From: Aquificaceae bacterium
Lineage (GTDB): Bacteria; Aquificota; Aquificia; Aquificales; Aquificaceae
Direction of reading: 5' to 3'
NCBI GenBank assembly: GCA_026981975.1
Contig: JALSHV010000013.1
Coordinates: forward strand, 1 to 64,000
DNA length: 64,000 nt
The translations under genes were made by a program, and so were the position numbers. Position 1 is the stretch's first letter; each line of letters starts with the position of its first letter. Of this stretch, positions 62,544 to 64,000 are shown piece after piece. Under the pieces are notes generated by a model. It saw only the letters and a list, made by a program, of their open reading frames with translations, did no database searches and was not told the DNA's origin.

Positions 62544-64000
62544 GAGCCTATATAGAAAAAGTAGTAGTAGAGGGATTTAAATCTTTCGGCAAGGAGAGGA
62601 AGGAGATACCACTCGGCAAAGGATTTATTTCCATAGTAGGACCTAACGGTGCGGGAAAGTCAAATATAGGAGATGCTATATCTTTTGCTCTTGGAATAGT
62701 CACTACAAAAACACTCAGAGCAAAAAATCTTTCTTATTTGATATTTTCAAAAGACGGTGATAAGGCGGACTACGCTTATATAGAAGTCCACTTTAAAAAC
62801 GAAGGGCTTTTCCCTCTTGAAGAGGAGAAGGTAATCGTATCCAGAAGAGTAACCCAAGATGGAAGAAGCACTTTCAAAGTCAACGGATTAACTGTAAGGG
62901 AAAGAGATCTTAGAGATTTTCTTTCTAAAGCGGGAATATATGAAAACGGTTATAACGTGGTTCTTCAAGGGGACATAGTGAAATTTCTCAAAATGACTCC
63001 CGTTGAAAGAAGAAAGGTAATAGAAGACGTAGCGGGAATAAGTGAATATGAAGAGAAAAAACAAAGAGCTATAAATGATCTCGCAGAAGTGGATATAAAA
63101 ATAAGAGAACTTAAACTTCTCCTTGAAGAATTAACTCTTCAACTTGAGCGTCTTAAAGAAGAAAAAGAACGTCTGGAGCGTTACAGAAAACTGAAAGCTG
63201 AAAAAAAAGAAACAGAAGCTCTTATCATTTCTCATGAAATAAGAAAACACAAAATTCAAGAAGTAAAACAGAGTGGAGAATTGAACTCTATTCGGGAAAA
63301 ATTAGATAAGATTAAAGAAATTTTAAAAGAAAAAGAGGAAATTTTAAAATTAAAAGAAGATGAACTTAAAAAATTAACAGATCAGCTTTTACCTTTTAAA
63401 GAAAAATTAGGTAAAATCTCTTCTGACTTGGAGCATATAAGCAGAGAAATAGAATTGAAAAGAAGTAGGAAAAATGAAATACTTCATGAAAAAGAAAAAG
63501 AATTGAAAACTTTAAGTTACCTAAAAAAGGATATGGATACACTCATAAAAGAAAAAGAGTTTCTTGAAAAAGAGATAGAACTTAGAGAAAAGGAACTTGC
63601 TGATATAAAACTCAGAGAAGAAGAAGTATACTCTGAACTTAAGAAACTTGATGAAAAATTAAAGGTTTCAATAGAAACAGCTCAAAGAGTGGAGGAAAAA
63701 GAGAAACAGCTCAAAGATGTTATAGAAAATAAAAAAGAGGAAGAGAATAATCTTAAATTGAGTTTAAAAGAGTTAGAACTTAAAATAAATCAAACTTTTG
63801 AAGAAATAGAAAAGCTCAGGCAAGAAAAGGAAGAATTTGTGCGCAAAAGGGAGATATCTTTATCAGAAGCGGAAAAATACAGAAAAATGAAATCAGTGGA
63901 ACAAGATATTTTGAAAAAGGAAAAAGAGTATATGAAAAAACTTGAAGAAGAATTAAAAGAAATAAGGAAAAAATTAGAAGACCTATTAAAGACAAAAGGA
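62540..64000 (+). CDS. smc: chromosome segregation protein SMC (5' part, runs off the window)
   Basis: The frame opens at the ATG overlapping the lpxD stop and stays open for 487 codons to the window end. Residues 1-160 form the SMC head: the Walker A is GPNGAGKSN (near 34-42), followed by VSRRVTQDGRSTFKVNG and the QGDIVKFLKMTPVERRKVIEDVAGISEYEEKK helix. The rest is Glu/Lys-rich coiled coil. The hinge and C-terminal head are outside. SMC condenses and segregates the chromosome. Confidence 0.95.
   Translation, partial: MRAYIEKVVVEGFKSFGKERKEIPLGKGFISIVGPNGAGKSNIGDAISFALGIVTTKTLRAKNLSYLIFSKDGDKADYAYIEVHFKNEGLFPLEEEKVIVSRRVTQDGRSTFKVNGLTVRERDLRDFLSKAGIYENGYNVVLQGDIVKFLKMTPVERRKVIEDVAGISEYEEKKQRAINDLAEVDIKIRELKLLLEELTLQLERLKEEKERLERYRKLKAEKKETEALIISHEIRKHKIQEVKQSGELNSIREKLDKIKEILKEKEEILKLKEDELKKLTDQLLPFKEKLGKISSDLEHISREIELKRSRKNEILHEKEKELKTLSYLKKDMDTLIKEKEFLEKEIELREKELADIKLREEEVYSELKKLDEKLKVSIETAQRVEEKEKQLKDVIENKKEEENNLKLSLKELELKINQTFEEIEKLRQEKEEFVRKREISLSEAEKYRKMKSVEQDILKKEKEYMKKLEEELKEIRKKLEDLLKTKG

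Overview
The window is a gene-dense stretch (roughly 40% GC, almost no intergenic space) from a thermophilic, chemolithoautotrophic member of the Aquificaceae. The basis is gene content and protein similarity recalled from Aquifex/Hydrogenobacter/Thermocrinis: a fused ATP sulfurylase-APS kinase, a stand-alone atpA, citryl-CoA lyase of the two-enzyme reductive TCA cycle, DnaC next to PgsA, and a complete sulfur-oxidising heterodisulfide-reductase-like (sHdr) operon. The genus cannot be fixed from the sequence alone. Lipid A genes (lpxB, lpxD), Skp and a heptosyltransferase-like protein show a Gram-negative envelope.

Layout. 1-1683 (minus): two tandem MNT/HEPN toxin-antitoxin-like pairs. 1667-14802 (minus): cysQ, sat-cysC, comM, a PepSY-like small protein and tRNA-Asn, then dnaB, ridA and dnaK, a small GTPase/DUF4388/roadblock module with a membrane coiled-coil protein, and ilvN-ilvB. 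14907-18003 (plus): atpA, a DUF72 protein, panD, a rhodanese. 17964-23416 (minus): obg, a membrane metallophosphoesterase, ilvD, trmD and a tyrosine recombinase, mostly joined by 4-bp overlaps. 23430-24427 (plus): mobB and a multi-zinc-ribbon protein. 24424-40506 (minus): an EAL-like/HDOD protein, glyA, a radical SAM protein, the sHdr operon (transcribed tusA, dsrE3A, dsrE, hdrC1, hdrB1, hdrA, hyp, hdrC2, hdrB2, dsrE, lbpA), a tandem receiver-like protein, a membrane protein, pmbA, dnaC, pgsA. 40526-44919 (plus): two small membrane proteins, gatB, glmU, ppx. 44902-50009 (minus): a FecR protein, ubiX, moaC with an extension, cmk, pilT, recA, gatC. 50049-51834 (plus): lpxB and a NosL-like membrane protein. 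51760-53138 (minus): a glycosyltransferase and a small exported protein. 53155-64000 (plus): pntAA-pntAB-pntB, ccl, a TlpA-like thioredoxin, heme A and oxidase genes, skp, lpxD and the first part of smc.

How it fits together. The sHdr complex with its lipoate-binding protein and sulfur carriers (TusA, DsrE types) would oxidise protein-bound sulfane sulfur to sulfite in the cytoplasm. Sat (probably running toward ATP and sulfate) and the oxidase/transhydrogenase genes would link this to energy conservation and NADPH, and citryl-CoA lyase to carbon fixation. The most interesting non-coding signals are palindromes over the tusA promoter, and a 12-bp word shared by the promoter regions of sat and hdrC1, which together suggest a sulfur-oxidation regulon. 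There is also a GC-rich, foldable 93-bp element before the roadblock/GTPase operon, and a repeated arrangement of divergent genes separated by only 13-39 AT-rich bases without ribosome-binding sites, suggesting leaderless bidirectional promoters. No gap longer than 300 bases lacks a gene, and no CRISPR array, insertion sequence or rRNA is visible.
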